From the NCBI RefSeq assembly GCF_017826695.1, contig NZ_JAFFZW010000008.1, positions 186,001 to 250,000 of the forward strand: a stretch of DNA of 64,000 nt, given 5' to 3'. A program made the position numbers and the translations under genes. The DNA is from Pseudomonas alliivorans (GTDB lineage Bacteria; Pseudomonadota; Gammaproteobacteria; Pseudomonadales; Pseudomonadaceae). Every line of letters begins with the position of its first letter. Position 1 is the first letter of the stretch. Below, one piece after another: positions 52,823-63,046 of the stretch. The notes beneath the pieces are model-generated. The model was given only the letters and a program-made list of their open reading frames with translations, did no database searches and had not been told where the DNA came from.

Positions 52823-53974
52823 ATGCAATTCAAGCCAGCTGTTACCGTTCTGGTCACTGCCGTCGCCCTGGCAACCCTGCTCAGCGGTTGTGGCAAGAAG
52901 GAGCAGGAGGCACCGCCTCCGCAGACCCCTGAGGTCGGTGTAGTCACACTGAAAGCCCAGCCATACACGTTGACCACCGAACTGCCCGGCCGAACCACCG
53001 CGTTCCGCGTGGCTGAAGTCCGGCCGCAGGTCAATGGCATCATTCTCAAACGCCTGTTCACCGAAGGCGGTGACGTAAAGGCCGGTCAGCAGCTGTATCA
53101 GATCGATCCGTCCATCTATGACGCGAACGTGAACAGCGCCAAGGCGACCCTGCAGTCGGCCAAGTCGATGTCCGACCGTTACAAGCAACTGGTCAATGAG
53201 CAGGCCGTCAGCCGTCAGGAGTACGACACAGCGCTGGCGTCGACCCAGGAAGCCCAGGCCACGTTGCAAACCGCACAGATCAACCTGCGTTTCACCAAGG
53301 TACTGGCGCCGATTTCCGGGCGCATCGGTCGTTCTGCCGTCACCGAAGGTGCGCTGGTCAGCAATGGCCAGACCAACGCGATGGCAACGATCCAGCAACT
53401 GGATCCGATCTACGTGGACGTCAATCAGTCCTCCGCGGACATGCTCAAACTGCGTGCCGATCTGGCCAGCGGCCGGTTGCAGAAGTCGGGCGACAACTCT
53501 GCTTCGGTCAAGCTGACCCTGGAAGACGGCAGTGAATACGCACAGGAAGGCAAGCTTGAGTTCTCCGAAGTGTCGGTCGATCAGGCCACCGGCTCGGTGA
53601 CCCTGCGCGCTGTGTTCCCCAACCCGGATCACGTGCTGCTGCCCGGCATGTTCGTACACGCTCAGCTGAAGGCTGGCGTCAACAGCAAGGCCATCCTCGC
53701 GCCACAACAAGGCGTGACCCGCGACCTGAAAGGTACGCCGACCGCCCTGGTGGTCAACAAGGACAACAAGGTCGAACAGCGTGAACTGGTCACCAGCCGT
53801 ACCGCCGGTGCCTATTGGCTGATCGAAAAAGGCCTGAATGAAGGTGACCGCGTGATCACCGAAGGTCTGCAATACGTCAAACCAGGCGCTGAAGTGAAGG
53901 TCAAGGAAGCAACCAACCTCACCGCTGACCAGTCTGCCAATGCTGCCCCTGCTGCCACTGGCAAAGGTGAGTGA
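52823..53974 (+). CDS. mexA: RND efflux periplasmic adaptor MexA
   Basis: 383-residue lipoprotein linking the inner-membrane pump to the outer-membrane channel. Lipobox LLSGC (acylated Cys23), biotinyl-lipoyl-like domain halves (EVRPQVNGIILKR... APISGRIGRSAVTEGALV), a helical hairpin (about 95-160; YDANVNSAKATLQSAKSMSDRY) and a beta-barrel and membrane-proximal domain. ATG at 52823 with GAGG upstream. First gene of mexAB-oprM; 3 bp to mexB. Confidence 0.93.
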   Translation: MQFKPAVTVLVTAVALATLLSGCGKKEQEAPPPQTPEVGVVTLKAQPYTLTTELPGRTTAFRVAEVRPQVNGIILKRLFTEGGDVKAGQQLYQIDPSIYDANVNSAKATLQSAKSMSDRYKQLVNEQAVSRQEYDTALASTQEAQATLQTAQINLRFTKVLAPISGRIGRSAVTEGALVSNGQTNAMATIQQLDPIYVDVNQSSADMLKLRADLASGRLQKSGDNSASVKLTLEDGSEYAQEGKLEFSEVSVDQATGSVTLRAVFPNPDHVLLPGMFVHAQLKAGVNSKAILAPQQGVTRDLKGTPTALVVNKDNKVEQRELVTSRTAGAYWLIEKGLNEGDRVITEGLQYVKPGAEVKVKEATNLTADQSANAAPAATGKGE

Positions 53975-53977
53975 TAG

Positions 53978-56900
53978 ATGTCCAGATTCTTTATTGACCG
54001 CCCCATCTTCGCCTGGGTATTAGCCCTGGTGATCATGTTGGTAGGCACGCTTTCGATCATGAAGCTGCCGATCAACCAATACCCGGCCATCGCACCGACG
54101 GCCATCGATATCCAGGTCACTTACCCGGGTGCTTCTGCACAGACCGTGCAGGACACCGTGGTACAGATCATCGAGCAACAGCTCAACGGTATCGACAACC
54201 TGCGTTATGTTTCCTCGGACAGTAACTCCGACGGCAGCATGACCATCACCGTAACCTTCAATCAGGGCACCAACCCTGACACAGCTCAGGTACAGGTGCA
54301 GAACAAGCTCAACCTGGCCACCCCGCTGCTGCCGCAAGAAGTACAGCAACAGGGTCTGCGGGTGACCAAGTCGGTGAAGAACTTCCTGCTGGTGATCGGC
54401 CTCGTGGCCGAAGACGGCACACTGACCCGTGAAGACTTGTCCAACTACATCGTTTCCAACATCCAGGACCCGATCTCGCGGACTTCAGGCGTGGGTGACT
54501 TCCAGGTGTTCGGTTCGCAGTATGCAATGCGCATCTGGCTGGACCCGGCCAAGCTCAACAACTTCCAGCTGACGCCTGTGGACGTGACCACCGCGGTCAG
54601 CGCGCAGAACGTGCAGATCGCGACCGGTCAGCTGGGCGGCCTGCCAGCGCTTCCCGGCACTCAGTTGAACGCAACCATCATCGGCAAGACACGCCTGCAG
54701 ACCGCCGAGCAGTTCGGCAACATCCTGCTCAAAGTCAACACCGACGGTTCGCAAGTTCGCCTCAAGGACGTAGCTCGTATCGCGCTGGGCGGTCAGAACT
54801 ACAGCATCGACGCACAGTTCAACGGCAAACCGGCTTCCGGTATGGCGATCAAACTGGCCTCGGGTGCCAACGCCCTCGATACCGCCAAAGCAATTCGCGC
54901 CACCATCAGCGAGCTGGAGCCTTTCTTTCCGCCCGGCATGAAAGTCGTCTACCCGTATGACACTACCCCGACCGTAACGGAATCCATCAGCGGTGTGGTT
55001 CACACCCTGATCGAAGCCATCGTGCTGGTTTTCCTGGTGATGTACCTGTTCCTGCAGAACCTGCGCGCGACCATCATCACCACGATGACGGTGCCGGTGG
55101 TATTGCTGGGTACGTTCGGCATTCTTGCCGCGTTCGGCTTCACCATCAACACGCTGACCATGTTCGGCATGATTCTGGCCATCGGACTTCTGGTGGACGA
55201 TGCCATCGTGGTGGTGGAAAACGTCGAACGGGTGATGGCCGAGGAGCATCTGTCTCCTAAAGAGGCCACGCAGAAATCCATGGACCAGATCCAGGGTGCG
55301 CTGGTCGGTATCGCGATGGTGCTCTCGGCGGTGCTGCTGCCGATGGCGTTCTTCGGCGGCTCCACCGGTGTGATCTACAAGCAGTTCTCGATCACCATTG
55401 TTTCCGCGATGGCCCTCTCGGTCCTCGTGGCCCTGATCTTCACCCCGGCGCTGTGCGCCACGATGCTCAAACCTCTCGATCCGGAGAAACACGGCCAACC
55501 CAAGCGCGGATTCTTCGGCTGGTTCAACCGGACCTTCGACCGCAGCGTGGTCAGCTACGAAAACGGCGTGAAGCGCATGGTGACCCACAAGTTGCCGGCC
55601 TTCGTCGTGTACCTGATCATCGTGGCCGGCATGATCTGGCTGTTCACCCGTATCCCGGCGGCGTTCCTGCCAGAAGAAGACCAGGGCGTCATCTTCGCCC
55701 AGGTCCAGACACCGGCTGGTTCTTCCGCAGAGCGCACGCAGAAAGTCATCGATGAGATGCGCGACTTCCTGCTCGACAAGGAAAACGGCGAAGGCAAGGG
55801 CGTGAACTCGGTGTTCAGCGTCAACGGCTTCAACTTCGCCGGTCGCGGTCAAAGCTCCGGTCTGGCGTTCGTGATGCTCAAGCCGTGGGACGAGCGTGAT
55901 GCCGAGACCACTGTGTTCAAGATCGCCGAACGAGCTCAGGCACACTTCGCCAGCTTCCGTGACGCCATGGTGTTCGCGGTCGTACCGCCATCGGTACTGG
56001 AACTTGGTAACGCCACCGGTTTCGACGTTTACCTGCAGGACCAGGGCGGTGTCGGTCACCAGAAATTGCTTGATGCACGCAACCAGTTCCTGGGCATGGC
56101 GGCACAAAGCAAGATTCTGGCGGGCGTACGTCCCAACGGCCTGAACGACGAACCGCAGTATCAACTGACAGTGGACGACGAGAAAGCCAGCGCCCTGGGC
56201 ATTACCCTGTCCAACATCAACCAGACCCTGTCCATCGCGCTGGGCGGCAGCTACGTCAACGACTTCATCGACCGTGGTCGGGTGAAGAAGGTTTACGTGC
56301 AGGGCGAAGCCTTCAGCCGCATGACGCCTGAAGACCTGCAGAAGTGGTACGTGCGCAATGACAGCGGCACCATGGTGCCCTTGTCGGCCATTGCCAGCGG
56401 TGAGTGGATCTACGGTTCGCCCAAACTGTCGCGTTATAACGGCGTAGCAGCCATGGAAGTGCTGGGTACACCTGCTCCGGGCTACAGCTCCGGACAGGCA
56501 ATGGCGGAAGTGGAAGCCATCGCTCAGAAACTGCCTGCCGGTATTGGCTATTCGTTTACCGGCCTGTCGTTCGAAGAACGTCTGTCCGGTTCTCAGGCAC
56601 CGGCGCTGTACGCACTGTCCATGCTGGTGGTGTTCCTCTGTCTGGCAGCGCTGTACGAAAGCTGGTCGATTCCGATTGCGGTCATGCTCGTGGTGCCGCT
56701 CGGCGTGATCGGTGCCCTGATGGCGACCAGTCTGCGTGGGCTGTCCAACGACGTGTTCTTCCAGGTGGGCCTGCTGGTGACGGTGGGGCTGGCGGCGAAG
56801 AACGCCATTCTGATTGTCGAGTTCGCCAAGGAACTGCATGAGCAGGGCAAATCGCTGGTCGAGTCGGCGATGGAAGCTTGCCGGATGCGCCTGCGTCCGA

Positions 56901-57133
56901 TCATCATGACCTCGATGGCGTTCATCCTCGGCGTGGTTCCGCTGGCAATCTCCAGCGGCGCCGGTTCGGGCAGCCAGCACGCCATCGGTACAGGCGTGAT
57001 CGGCGGTATGATCACCGCAACGATCCTGGCGATCTTCTGGGTGCCTATGTTCTACGTCGCCGTGTCGTCGGTGTTCAAAGGCAAAGACAAATCAAACAAG
57101 CAACACGTCAAAACTACCGAGGCTGGCCAATGA
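53978..57133 (+). CDS. mexB: RND multidrug efflux pump MexB
   Basis: 1051-residue inner-membrane proton-driven exporter. Twelve helices with two large periplasmic loops; the proton-relay Asp407-Asp408 pair in LLVDDAIVVVENV and a conserved Lys about 941 in AAKNAILIVEFAKE are present. N-terminus MSRFFIDRPIFAWVLAL. It exports detergents, dyes, antibiotics and plant antimicrobials with MexA and OprM. Its stop overlaps the oprM start (ATGA). Confidence 0.95.
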   Translation: MSRFFIDRPIFAWVLALVIMLVGTLSIMKLPINQYPAIAPTAIDIQVTYPGASAQTVQDTVVQIIEQQLNGIDNLRYVSSDSNSDGSMTITVTFNQGTNPDTAQVQVQNKLNLATPLLPQEVQQQGLRVTKSVKNFLLVIGLVAEDGTLTREDLSNYIVSNIQDPISRTSGVGDFQVFGSQYAMRIWLDPAKLNNFQLTPVDVTTAVSAQNVQIATGQLGGLPALPGTQLNATIIGKTRLQTAEQFGNILLKVNTDGSQVRLKDVARIALGGQNYSIDAQFNGKPASGMAIKLASGANALDTAKAIRATISELEPFFPPGMKVVYPYDTTPTVTESISGVVHTLIEAIVLVFLVMYLFLQNLRATIITTMTVPVVLLGTFGILAAFGFTINTLTMFGMILAIGLLVDDAIVVVENVERVMAEEHLSPKEATQKSMDQIQGALVGIAMVLSAVLLPMAFFGGSTGVIYKQFSITIVSAMALSVLVALIFTPALCATMLKPLDPEKHGQPKRGFFGWFNRTFDRSVVSYENGVKRMVTHKLPAFVVYLIIVAGMIWLFTRIPAAFLPEEDQGVIFAQVQTPAGSSAERTQKVIDEMRDFLLDKENGEGKGVNSVFSVNGFNFAGRGQSSGLAFVMLKPWDERDAETTVFKIAERAQAHFASFRDAMVFAVVPPSVLELGNATGFDVYLQDQGGVGHQKLLDARNQFLGMAAQSKILAGVRPNGLNDEPQYQLTVDDEKASALGITLSNINQTLSIALGGSYVNDFIDRGRVKKVYVQGEAFSRMTPEDLQKWYVRNDSGTMVPLSAIASGEWIYGSPKLSRYNGVAAMEVLGTPAPGYSSGQAMAEVEAIAQKLPAGIGYSFTGLSFEERLSGSQAPALYALSMLVVFLCLAALYESWSIPIAVMLVVPLGVIGALMATSLRGLSNDVFFQVGLLVTVGLAAKNAILIVEFAKELHEQGKSLVESAMEACRMRLRPIIMTSMAFILGVVPLAISSGAGSGSQHAIGTGVIGGMITATILAIFWVPMFYVAVSSVFKGKDKSNKQHVKTTEAGQ

Positions 57134-58590
57134 GCAAGTCCCTGATCTCTCTGGCAGTTACCGCGTTCATTCTCGGCGGCTGCTCCCTGATCCCCGAGTA
57201 CAAGCAGCCGGAAGCGCCGGTCGCCGCTCAATACCCGCAAGGTCCGGCGTACTCGCCGGCCGAAGCGGCCAAGATGGCTGCCGCCGAACAGGGCTGGCGC
57301 GAGTTCTTCCGTGATCCGGCGCTGCAACGCCTGATCCAGACCGCGCTGGTCAACAACCGCGACCTGCGTGTCGCGGCCCTGAACATCGACGCCTACCGTG
57401 CGCAGTACCGCATCCAGCGTGCGGACCTGCTGCCTGCGGTTTCCGCCAATGGCAGCGGCAGCCGTCAGCGCGTTCCGGGTGACCAGACGCAGACCGGCCA
57501 GTCGGCCATCACCAGCAGCTATTCGGCTACTCTGGGCGTCAGCGCCTATGAGCTGGACCTGTTCGGTCGTGTCCGCAGCCTCAGCCAGCAGGCTCTGGAA
57601 ACCTACTTCGCCAGCGAAGAGGCACGTCGCAGCACCCAGATCAGTCTGGTGGCTAACGTCGCCAATGCCTACCTGACCTGGCAGGCCGACAAGGAACTGC
57701 TCAAGCTGACGCAGGACACCCTCAAGACCTACGAAGAAAGCTATCGCCTGACTTCGCGCAGCAATGAAGTCGGTGTTTCTTCGGCTCTGGACCTGAGCCA
57801 GTCGCGGACCGCTGTCGAAAGCGCCCGCGCCCGTCTGGCGCAGTATCAGCGTCTGGTCGCACAGGACCAGAACAATCTGGTGCTGTTGCTGGGCACGGGG
57901 CTGCCTGACAACCTGCCAGCGAGCCAGTTGCTCGACTCCGACATGCTGACCGAAATGCCGGCCGGCTTGCCGTCCGATCTGTTGCAACGTCGTCCGGACA
58001 TTCTGGAAGCCGAGCACACGCTCAAGGCCGCCAACGCCAACATCGGTGCCGCACGTGCTGCGTTCTTCCCGAGCATCAGCCTGACGGCAAGCGCGGGCAC
58101 CAGCAGCACCGAATTGTCCGGTCTGTTCAAGGGCGGTTCGGGCACCTGGCTGTTCCAGCCGAGCATCAATATTCCGATCTTCAACGCCGGCAGCCTGCGC
58201 GCCAGCCTGGATTACTCGAAGATCCAGAAGGAAATCAGCGTCGCCAACTACGAGAAGGCGATTCAGACCGCCTTCCAGGAAGTGTCCGACGGCCTGGCCT
58301 CGCGCAAGACCTACGACGAACAACTCCAGGCACAGCGTGACTTCGTCACCGCCAACCAGGACTACTACCGTCTGGCCGAGCGTCGCTACCGCATCGGGAT
58401 CGACAGCAACCTGACGTTCCTCGATGCCCAGCGTTCGCTATTCAGCGCGCAACAAACGCTGATCACCGACCGTCTTGCGCAGCTGACCAGTGAGGTCAAT
58501 CTGTACAAGGCCCTCGGCGGCGGCTGGTACGAGAAGACAGGTCAGACCGCAACGATCGACAAAGAGAAGCCGTCGATCCAGCTGTTCTGA
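57130..58590 (+). CDS. oprM: Outer-membrane efflux channel OprM
   Basis: 486-residue TolC-family lipoprotein. Lipobox ILGGC (Cys18), two OEP repeats (about 60-260 and 270-465) with DLRVAALNIDAYRAQYRIQRADLLP and DILEAEHTLKAANANIGAARAAFFPSISL type helices. Translationally coupled to mexB (4-bp overlap). The outer channel of the tripartite pump. The terminator at 58617-58647 ends the operon. Confidence 0.94.
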   Translation: MSKSLISLAVTAFILGGCSLIPEYKQPEAPVAAQYPQGPAYSPAEAAKMAAAEQGWREFFRDPALQRLIQTALVNNRDLRVAALNIDAYRAQYRIQRADLLPAVSANGSGSRQRVPGDQTQTGQSAITSSYSATLGVSAYELDLFGRVRSLSQQALETYFASEEARRSTQISLVANVANAYLTWQADKELLKLTQDTLKTYEESYRLTSRSNEVGVSSALDLSQSRTAVESARARLAQYQRLVAQDQNNLVLLLGTGLPDNLPASQLLDSDMLTEMPAGLPSDLLQRRPDILEAEHTLKAANANIGAARAAFFPSISLTASAGTSSTELSGLFKGGSGTWLFQPSINIPIFNAGSLRASLDYSKIQKEISVANYEKAIQTAFQEVSDGLASRKTYDEQLQAQRDFVTANQDYYRLAERRYRIGIDSNLTFLDAQRSLFSAQQTLITDRLAQLTSEVNLYKALGGGWYEKTGQTATIDKEKPSIQLF

Positions 58591-58616
58591 TCCGTTGGCT
58601 CTGATCAACGCGTAAT

Positions 58617-58647
58617 AAAAAACCCACCGGATCCGGTGGGTTTTTTT
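58617..58647. terminator. Bidirectional terminator between oprM and pcaT
   Basis: AACCCACCGGATCCGGTGGG plus TTTTTTT: a perfect palindrome flanked by A and T runs, serving both convergent transcripts. Confidence 0.9.
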
Positions 58648-58668
58648 ATGCCTGCAAAACAGCGCTGA

Positions 58669-59970
58669 TCAATGATCGTGATGCAGGTAAGCGGGCTCCT
58701 TGGGCAGGCGCAGGCTGAACAGGAACGCGATTGCCATCATCGCCGTCACGTACCAATAGAAGCTGTTCTCCATCCCCGCACTCTTAAGCTTCAAGGCGAC
58801 GAATTCGGCCGAGCCGCCAAACGCTGCGTTGGCCACCGCGTAGGCCAGACCGACACCCAGAGCGCGGACCTGGGGCGGGAACATCTCGGCCTTCACCAGC
58901 CCGCTGATCGAGGTGTAGAAGCTGACGATGGCCAATGCCAGGGTAATCAGAACAAACGCCATGAACGGATGGGTGTTGGTTTTCAGGGTCATCAGAATTG
59001 GCACCGTACACAGCGTACCCAGCGCGCCGAACCACAGCATCGAGTTACGTCGGCCGATACGGTCTGCCAGCATGCCGAACAAAGGCTGCATGCACATGTA
59101 AAGGAACAGTGCACCGGTCATGATGTAACTGGCGGTCTTGGCTTCCATGCCACCGGTGTTCACCAGGTATTTCTGCATGTACGTGGTAAAGGTGTAGAAA
59201 ATCAAAGAACCGCCTGCGGTGTAACCCAGCACGGTAATGAACGCAGCCTTGTGGTGGGTGAACAGTGCCTTGATGCTACCCGCATCCTTGTCCTGACGGC
59301 TTTCCGCGGTGGTGGTTTCATTCAGCGTGCGACGCAGCAGCAAGGCAATGACCGCCGCCGCCGCGCCGATGACGAACGGGATACGCCAGCCGTAGTCGCG
59401 CAGCTCTTCAGTGGTGAGAAATTGCTGGAGGATGACCACGGTCAGCACCGCCAGCAACTGACCGCCAATCAGGGTCACGTACTGGAACGAGGCATAGAAA
59501 CCACGCTGCCCGCGCAACGCCACTTCGCTCATGTAGGTGGCCGTGGTGCCGTATTCGCCGCCGACCGACAAGCCTTGAAGCAGACGCGCCATCAACAGCA
59601 GTGCCGGCGCCCAGGCGCCAATCGACGCGTAGGTCGGCAGACACGCGATGATCAACGAGCCGGCACACATCATGGTCACCGAGATCAGCATGGAATTCTT
59701 GCGACCATGCTTGTCTGCGACCCTGCCAAACAGCCAGCCGCCAATCGGTCGCATCAGAAAACCGGCAGCGAACACGCCTGCGGTATTGAGCAACTGAACG
59801 GTCGGATCATCGGAAGGAAAGAAAGCAGGCGCGAAGTAGATCGCGCAGAAGGCGTAAATATAAAAGTCGAACCATTCGACCAGATTCCCGGAAGAGGCGC
59901 CGACAATCGCGAAGATTCTTTTGCTTCGCTCCTCGCCGGTGTAATGCGGTGCTTTTGATGTTGTCGTCAT
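58669..59970 (-). CDS. pcaT: MFS dicarboxylate transporter PcaT
   Basis: 433 residues, metabolite:H+ symporter of the MFS, 12 helices. Signature stretches: GASSGNLVEWFDFYIYAFCAIYF (helix 1), MRPIGGWLFGRVADKHGRKNSM (loop 2-3), QGLSVGGEYGTTATYMSEVA (helix 4). It ends the minus-strand pca cluster behind pcaF, which supports beta-ketoadipate transport as in P. putida PcaT. GGGGACAATA precedes the ATG at 59970; an upstream in-frame extension was discarded. Distinct from the KgtP-like gene at 45.1 kb but the same family. Confidence 0.88.
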   Translation of the reverse strand: MTTTSKAPHYTGEERSKRIFAIVGASSGNLVEWFDFYIYAFCAIYFAPAFFPSDDPTVQLLNTAGVFAAGFLMRPIGGWLFGRVADKHGRKNSMLISVTMMCAGSLIIACLPTYASIGAWAPALLLMARLLQGLSVGGEYGTTATYMSEVALRGQRGFYASFQYVTLIGGQLLAVLTVVILQQFLTTEELRDYGWRIPFVIGAAAAVIALLLRRTLNETTTAESRQDKDAGSIKALFTHHKAAFITVLGYTAGGSLIFYTFTTYMQKYLVNTGGMEAKTASYIMTGALFLYMCMQPLFGMLADRIGRRNSMLWFGALGTLCTVPILMTLKTNTHPFMAFVLITLALAIVSFYTSISGLVKAEMFPPQVRALGVGLAYAVANAAFGGSAEFVALKLKSAGMENSFYWYVTAMMAIAFLFSLRLPKEPAYLHHDH

Positions 59971-60112
59971 TATTGTCCCCAAATGAAACTGTCCATAAGA
60001 CACAATCTGTAACACCCTGCCGCCTCAAGCACAACAACCCGGGCCATCAGCCTGTCTTTTCGTGGAGACAGATCGATGAACCGGGTTGCTGAACAACGCA
60101 AAAAAAGGGACG

Positions 60113-61315
60113 TTATGGACGCTCGATGGCCAGCGCCAGACCCTGCCCTACACCAACGCACATGGTCGCCAGACCTTTGCGACCGCCGGTTTTTTCCAGA
60201 TGGTGCAACGCGGTCAGTACCAGCCGTGCGCCGCTCATGCCCAGCGGGTGGCCCAGGGCAATCGCACCACCGTTGGGATTGACCTGCGGCGCATCGTCAG
60301 CAAGGCCCAGTTCCCGCAGCACCGCGATGCCCTGGCTGGCGAAGGCCTCATTGAGTTCGATGACATCGAAATCGGAGACCGCCAAGCCCAGTCGCTCGAC
60401 CAGCTTGCGCACCGCGGGCACCGGGCCGATGCCCATCACCCGAGGTTCAACGGCCGCGCTGGCCATGCCGAGCACCCGGGCGCGAGGCGTCAGGCCGTGT
60501 TTTTTTACCGCCTCGGCAGAGGCGAGAATCAGCGCGGCAGCCCCGTCGTTCACACCGGACGCATTGCCGGCCGTGACGGTCTTGTCCGCACCGTTGACCG
60601 GCTTGAGCTTGCTCAGGGTTTCCAGACAGGTGTCGGTACGCGGGTGCTCATCCTTGTCGACCACGGTTTCGCCTTTCTTGTGCGCTACACGCACCGGTAC
60701 GATCTCTTCCTCGAAAAAGCCCGCAGCCTGGGCAACGGCGGTGCGTTGCTGGCTGCGCAGGGCGAAAGCGTCCTGATCGGCTCGAGAAATAGAGAAGTCG
60801 GCGGCCACGTTGTCGCCTGTCTCCGGCATGGAGTCCACGCCGTAGAGGGCTTTCATGGCCGGGTTGATGAAGCGCCAGCCGATGGTGGTGTCTTCCAGTT
60901 TCAGGTTGCGCGAGAACGCCGCGTCGGCCTTGCCCATGACGAAGGGCGCACGCGACATCGACTCGACGCCGCCTGCAATCGCCAACTCCATCTCGCCGGT
61001 TGCAATGGCTCGGAATGCCGTGCCGATGGCATCCATACCCGAAGCGCACAGACGGTTGAGCGTCACGCCTGGCACGGTCGTCGGCAGACCGGCCAGCAGC
61101 GCGGCCATGCGCGCCACGTTACGGTTGTCTTCACCGGCCTGGTTGGCGCAACCAAGGAACACTTCGTCGACTTCCGCCCAGTTGACGGTCGGGTTACGCT
61201 CCATCAGCGCCTTAATCGGGATGGCCGCCAGGTCGTCGGCTCGCACCGAGGACAGACCGCCACCAAAGCGACCGATGGGGGTGCGAATCGCATCGCAGAT
61301 AAATACGTCACGCAT
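60113..61315 (-). CDS. pcaF: Beta-ketoadipyl-CoA thiolase PcaF
   Basis: Cleaves beta-ketoadipyl-CoA to succinyl-CoA and acetyl-CoA, the last step of the beta-ketoadipate pathway. 400 residues, thiolase fold: active-site Cys90 in TLNRLCASGMDA, NEAFASQG, GGAIALGHPLGMSGAR (His) and CVGVGQG (second Cys). AGGAG precedes the ATG at 61315, which overlaps the pcaJ stop by one base. Confidence 0.94.
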   Translation of the reverse strand: MRDVFICDAIRTPIGRFGGGLSSVRADDLAAIPIKALMERNPTVNWAEVDEVFLGCANQAGEDNRNVARMAALLAGLPTTVPGVTLNRLCASGMDAIGTAFRAIATGEMELAIAGGVESMSRAPFVMGKADAAFSRNLKLEDTTIGWRFINPAMKALYGVDSMPETGDNVAADFSISRADQDAFALRSQQRTAVAQAAGFFEEEIVPVRVAHKKGETVVDKDEHPRTDTCLETLSKLKPVNGADKTVTAGNASGVNDGAAALILASAEAVKKHGLTPRARVLGMASAAVEPRVMGIGPVPAVRKLVERLGLAVSDFDVIELNEAFASQGIAVLRELGLADDAPQVNPNGGAIALGHPLGMSGARLVLTALHHLEKTGGRKGLATMCVGVGQGLALAIERP

Positions 61316-62094
61316 CACGCTTCTCCTGCGACCTGACCGTGGGCGGCAGCGGTCCGGGCTTCCAGATCCCGCAAAGCGGTCAGTTCGACATCGGTTGGTT
61401 CTTCGGAATAGACCACGTTGTCAGCGAACCGCACTTCCCAGCCGGTCGCGGCGATGACTTGCTCGCGGGTAACGCCAGGATGCAGCGTGGTCACCACGAA
61501 TTCGTTGCTGCCCTCTTCCGGCTCCATGATGCACAGGTCGGTGATGATGCCCACCGGACCGGCGCCGGGCAGACCCAGACGCTTGCGTGAATCGCCGCCT
61601 TCGCCATGACCGACCGAGGTGATGAAATCGAGCTTGTTGACGAACGAACGTGCCGATTGCTTTAAGATGATCAGCACCGATTTGGCCGACCCGGCAATCT
61701 CCGGCGCGCCACCGGCACCCGGCAGGCGTACTTTCGGGTTGTGATAGTCGCCCACGACTGTGGTGTTGATATTGCCGAAACGGTCGACTTGCGCGGCGCC
61801 GAGAAAGCCGACATCCACACGTCCGCCCTGCAGCCAGTAACGGAAAATCTCGCTGGTGGCGACCACGGTATCCGCCGTTTCAGCCAACTCGCCATCGCCG
61901 ATGGACAGTGGCAACACCGTCGGTTTGGCGCCGATCGGGCCGGATTCGTAAATCAGCACCACATCCGGCGCCGACGTCAGACGTGCCAGATTCGCCGCCT
62001 TGGAAGGCAAGCCGATCCCGACAAAGCAGACCGCTCCGTTACGCAGACGGCGGGCGGCGGCAACGGTCATCATTTCACTGGTGGTGTACGTCAT
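61315..62094 (-). CDS. pcaJ: 3-oxoadipate CoA-transferase subunit B (PcaJ)
   Basis: 259 residues, CoA-transferase family I beta subunit. Catalytic Glu50 in LIYESGPIGAKP, glycine-rich LPGAGGAPEIAGSAKS and GPVGIITDLC. Forms the heteromeric enzyme with PcaI, transferring CoA from succinyl-CoA to beta-ketoadipate. Starts one base into the pcaI stop (TAATG). Confidence 0.93.
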   Translation of the reverse strand: MTYTTSEMMTVAAARRLRNGAVCFVGIGLPSKAANLARLTSAPDVVLIYESGPIGAKPTVLPLSIGDGELAETADTVVATSEIFRYWLQGGRVDVGFLGAAQVDRFGNINTTVVGDYHNPKVRLPGAGGAPEIAGSAKSVLIILKQSARSFVNKLDFITSVGHGEGGDSRKRLGLPGAGPVGIITDLCIMEPEEGSNEFVVTTLHPGVTREQVIAATGWEVRFADNVVYSEEPTDVELTALRDLEARTAAAHGQVAGEA

Positions 62095-62951
62095 TATTTT
62101 GCCTCCGAAGCGCGAGCCAGCTTGCTCTGGAATTCGCTGAAGTCCGCTGTGCCGTGGATGTATTCGTCGATCCAGGCCTTGAAGGTTTCTCGGTCTCGGG
62201 CAATCGGGTCCCAGGCCTGATAGAAGGGATTGTCACGCTCGTAGTAGCCGTGGGCGTAGGAAGGATGTGCGCCGCCCGGTACCAGGCATACCGCGCTCAA
62301 CGCCCAAGTGGGCAGCACGCAGGAGTTCATCGGTGCCTTGAGGTCATCGACAATTTCCTCGACCGTGACGATGCAACGCCTGGCCGCCAGTGCGGCTTCC
62401 TTCTGCGCCCCAAGAATGCCCCAGAGCAGCACGTTGCCCTTGCGATCGGCTTTCTGGGCGTGAATCACGGTCACGTCGGGGCGCACGGACGGCACGGCCG
62501 CCAGCACTTCACCGGTAAACGGACAGGTCACAGTCTTGATCAACGGGTTGACCTTCGGCAGATCCGAACCGGCATAGGCGCGCAGTACTGCGAACGGCAA
62601 ACCCGAGGCGCCGGCAACATAGGCGTTGGCCAGGTCCGCATGACTGTGCTCTTCGATTTCCATCGCACGCGGCCACTGCTTTTCGACCGCATCCCGCAGG
62701 CGGTGCAGCGAGCCGACGCCAGGGTTGCCGCCCCACGAAAAAATCAGACGCTTGGCACAACCGGCACCGATCAACTGGTCGTAGATCAGGTCGGGCGTCA
62801 TGCGCACCAGCGTAAGGTCTTTTTTGCCCTGACGAATGATTTCATGGCCGGCGGCCGTAGGGATCAGGTGGGTGAAGCCTTCCAGCGCAACGGTGTCGCC
62901 ATCGTTGATCAGTTGCTTCACCGCTTCGCGTAGAGAAAGAATGTCTGCCAT
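62094..62951 (-). CDS. pcaI: 3-oxoadipate CoA-transferase subunit A (PcaI)
   Basis: 285 residues, alpha subunit of the transferase. LREAVKQLINDGDTVALEGFTHLIPTAAGHE and LIFSWGGNPGVGSLHR glycine-rich CoA loops are visible. GGAGCACCTC precedes the ATG at 62951; ten extra upstream residues were discarded. First of pcaIJF(T), behind two putative PcaR sites. Confidence 0.92.
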   Translation of the reverse strand: MADILSLREAVKQLINDGDTVALEGFTHLIPTAAGHEIIRQGKKDLTLVRMTPDLIYDQLIGAGCAKRLIFSWGGNPGVGSLHRLRDAVEKQWPRAMEIEEHSHADLANAYVAGASGLPFAVLRAYAGSDLPKVNPLIKTVTCPFTGEVLAAVPSVRPDVTVIHAQKADRKGNVLLWGILGAQKEAALAARRCIVTVEEIVDDLKAPMNSCVLPTWALSAVCLVPGGAHPSYAHGYYERDNPFYQAWDPIARDRETFKAWIDEYIHGTADFSEFQSKLARASEAK

Positions 62952-63046
62952 GAGGTGCTCCGAACCCAACATCATGTTCAATGATCAGCGCGAAGACCTG
63001 CGCCGGAATGAAAAAATGAGGTTATGCCTGAGCCCTGCCGCAAACA

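Noticed and set aside
54485..56980. 831-residue minus-strand open frame inside mexB
   Set aside because: Shadow of a GC-rich coding sequence; rich in His, Gln, Arg and Asp with no domain. The plus strand encodes a clear RND pump.
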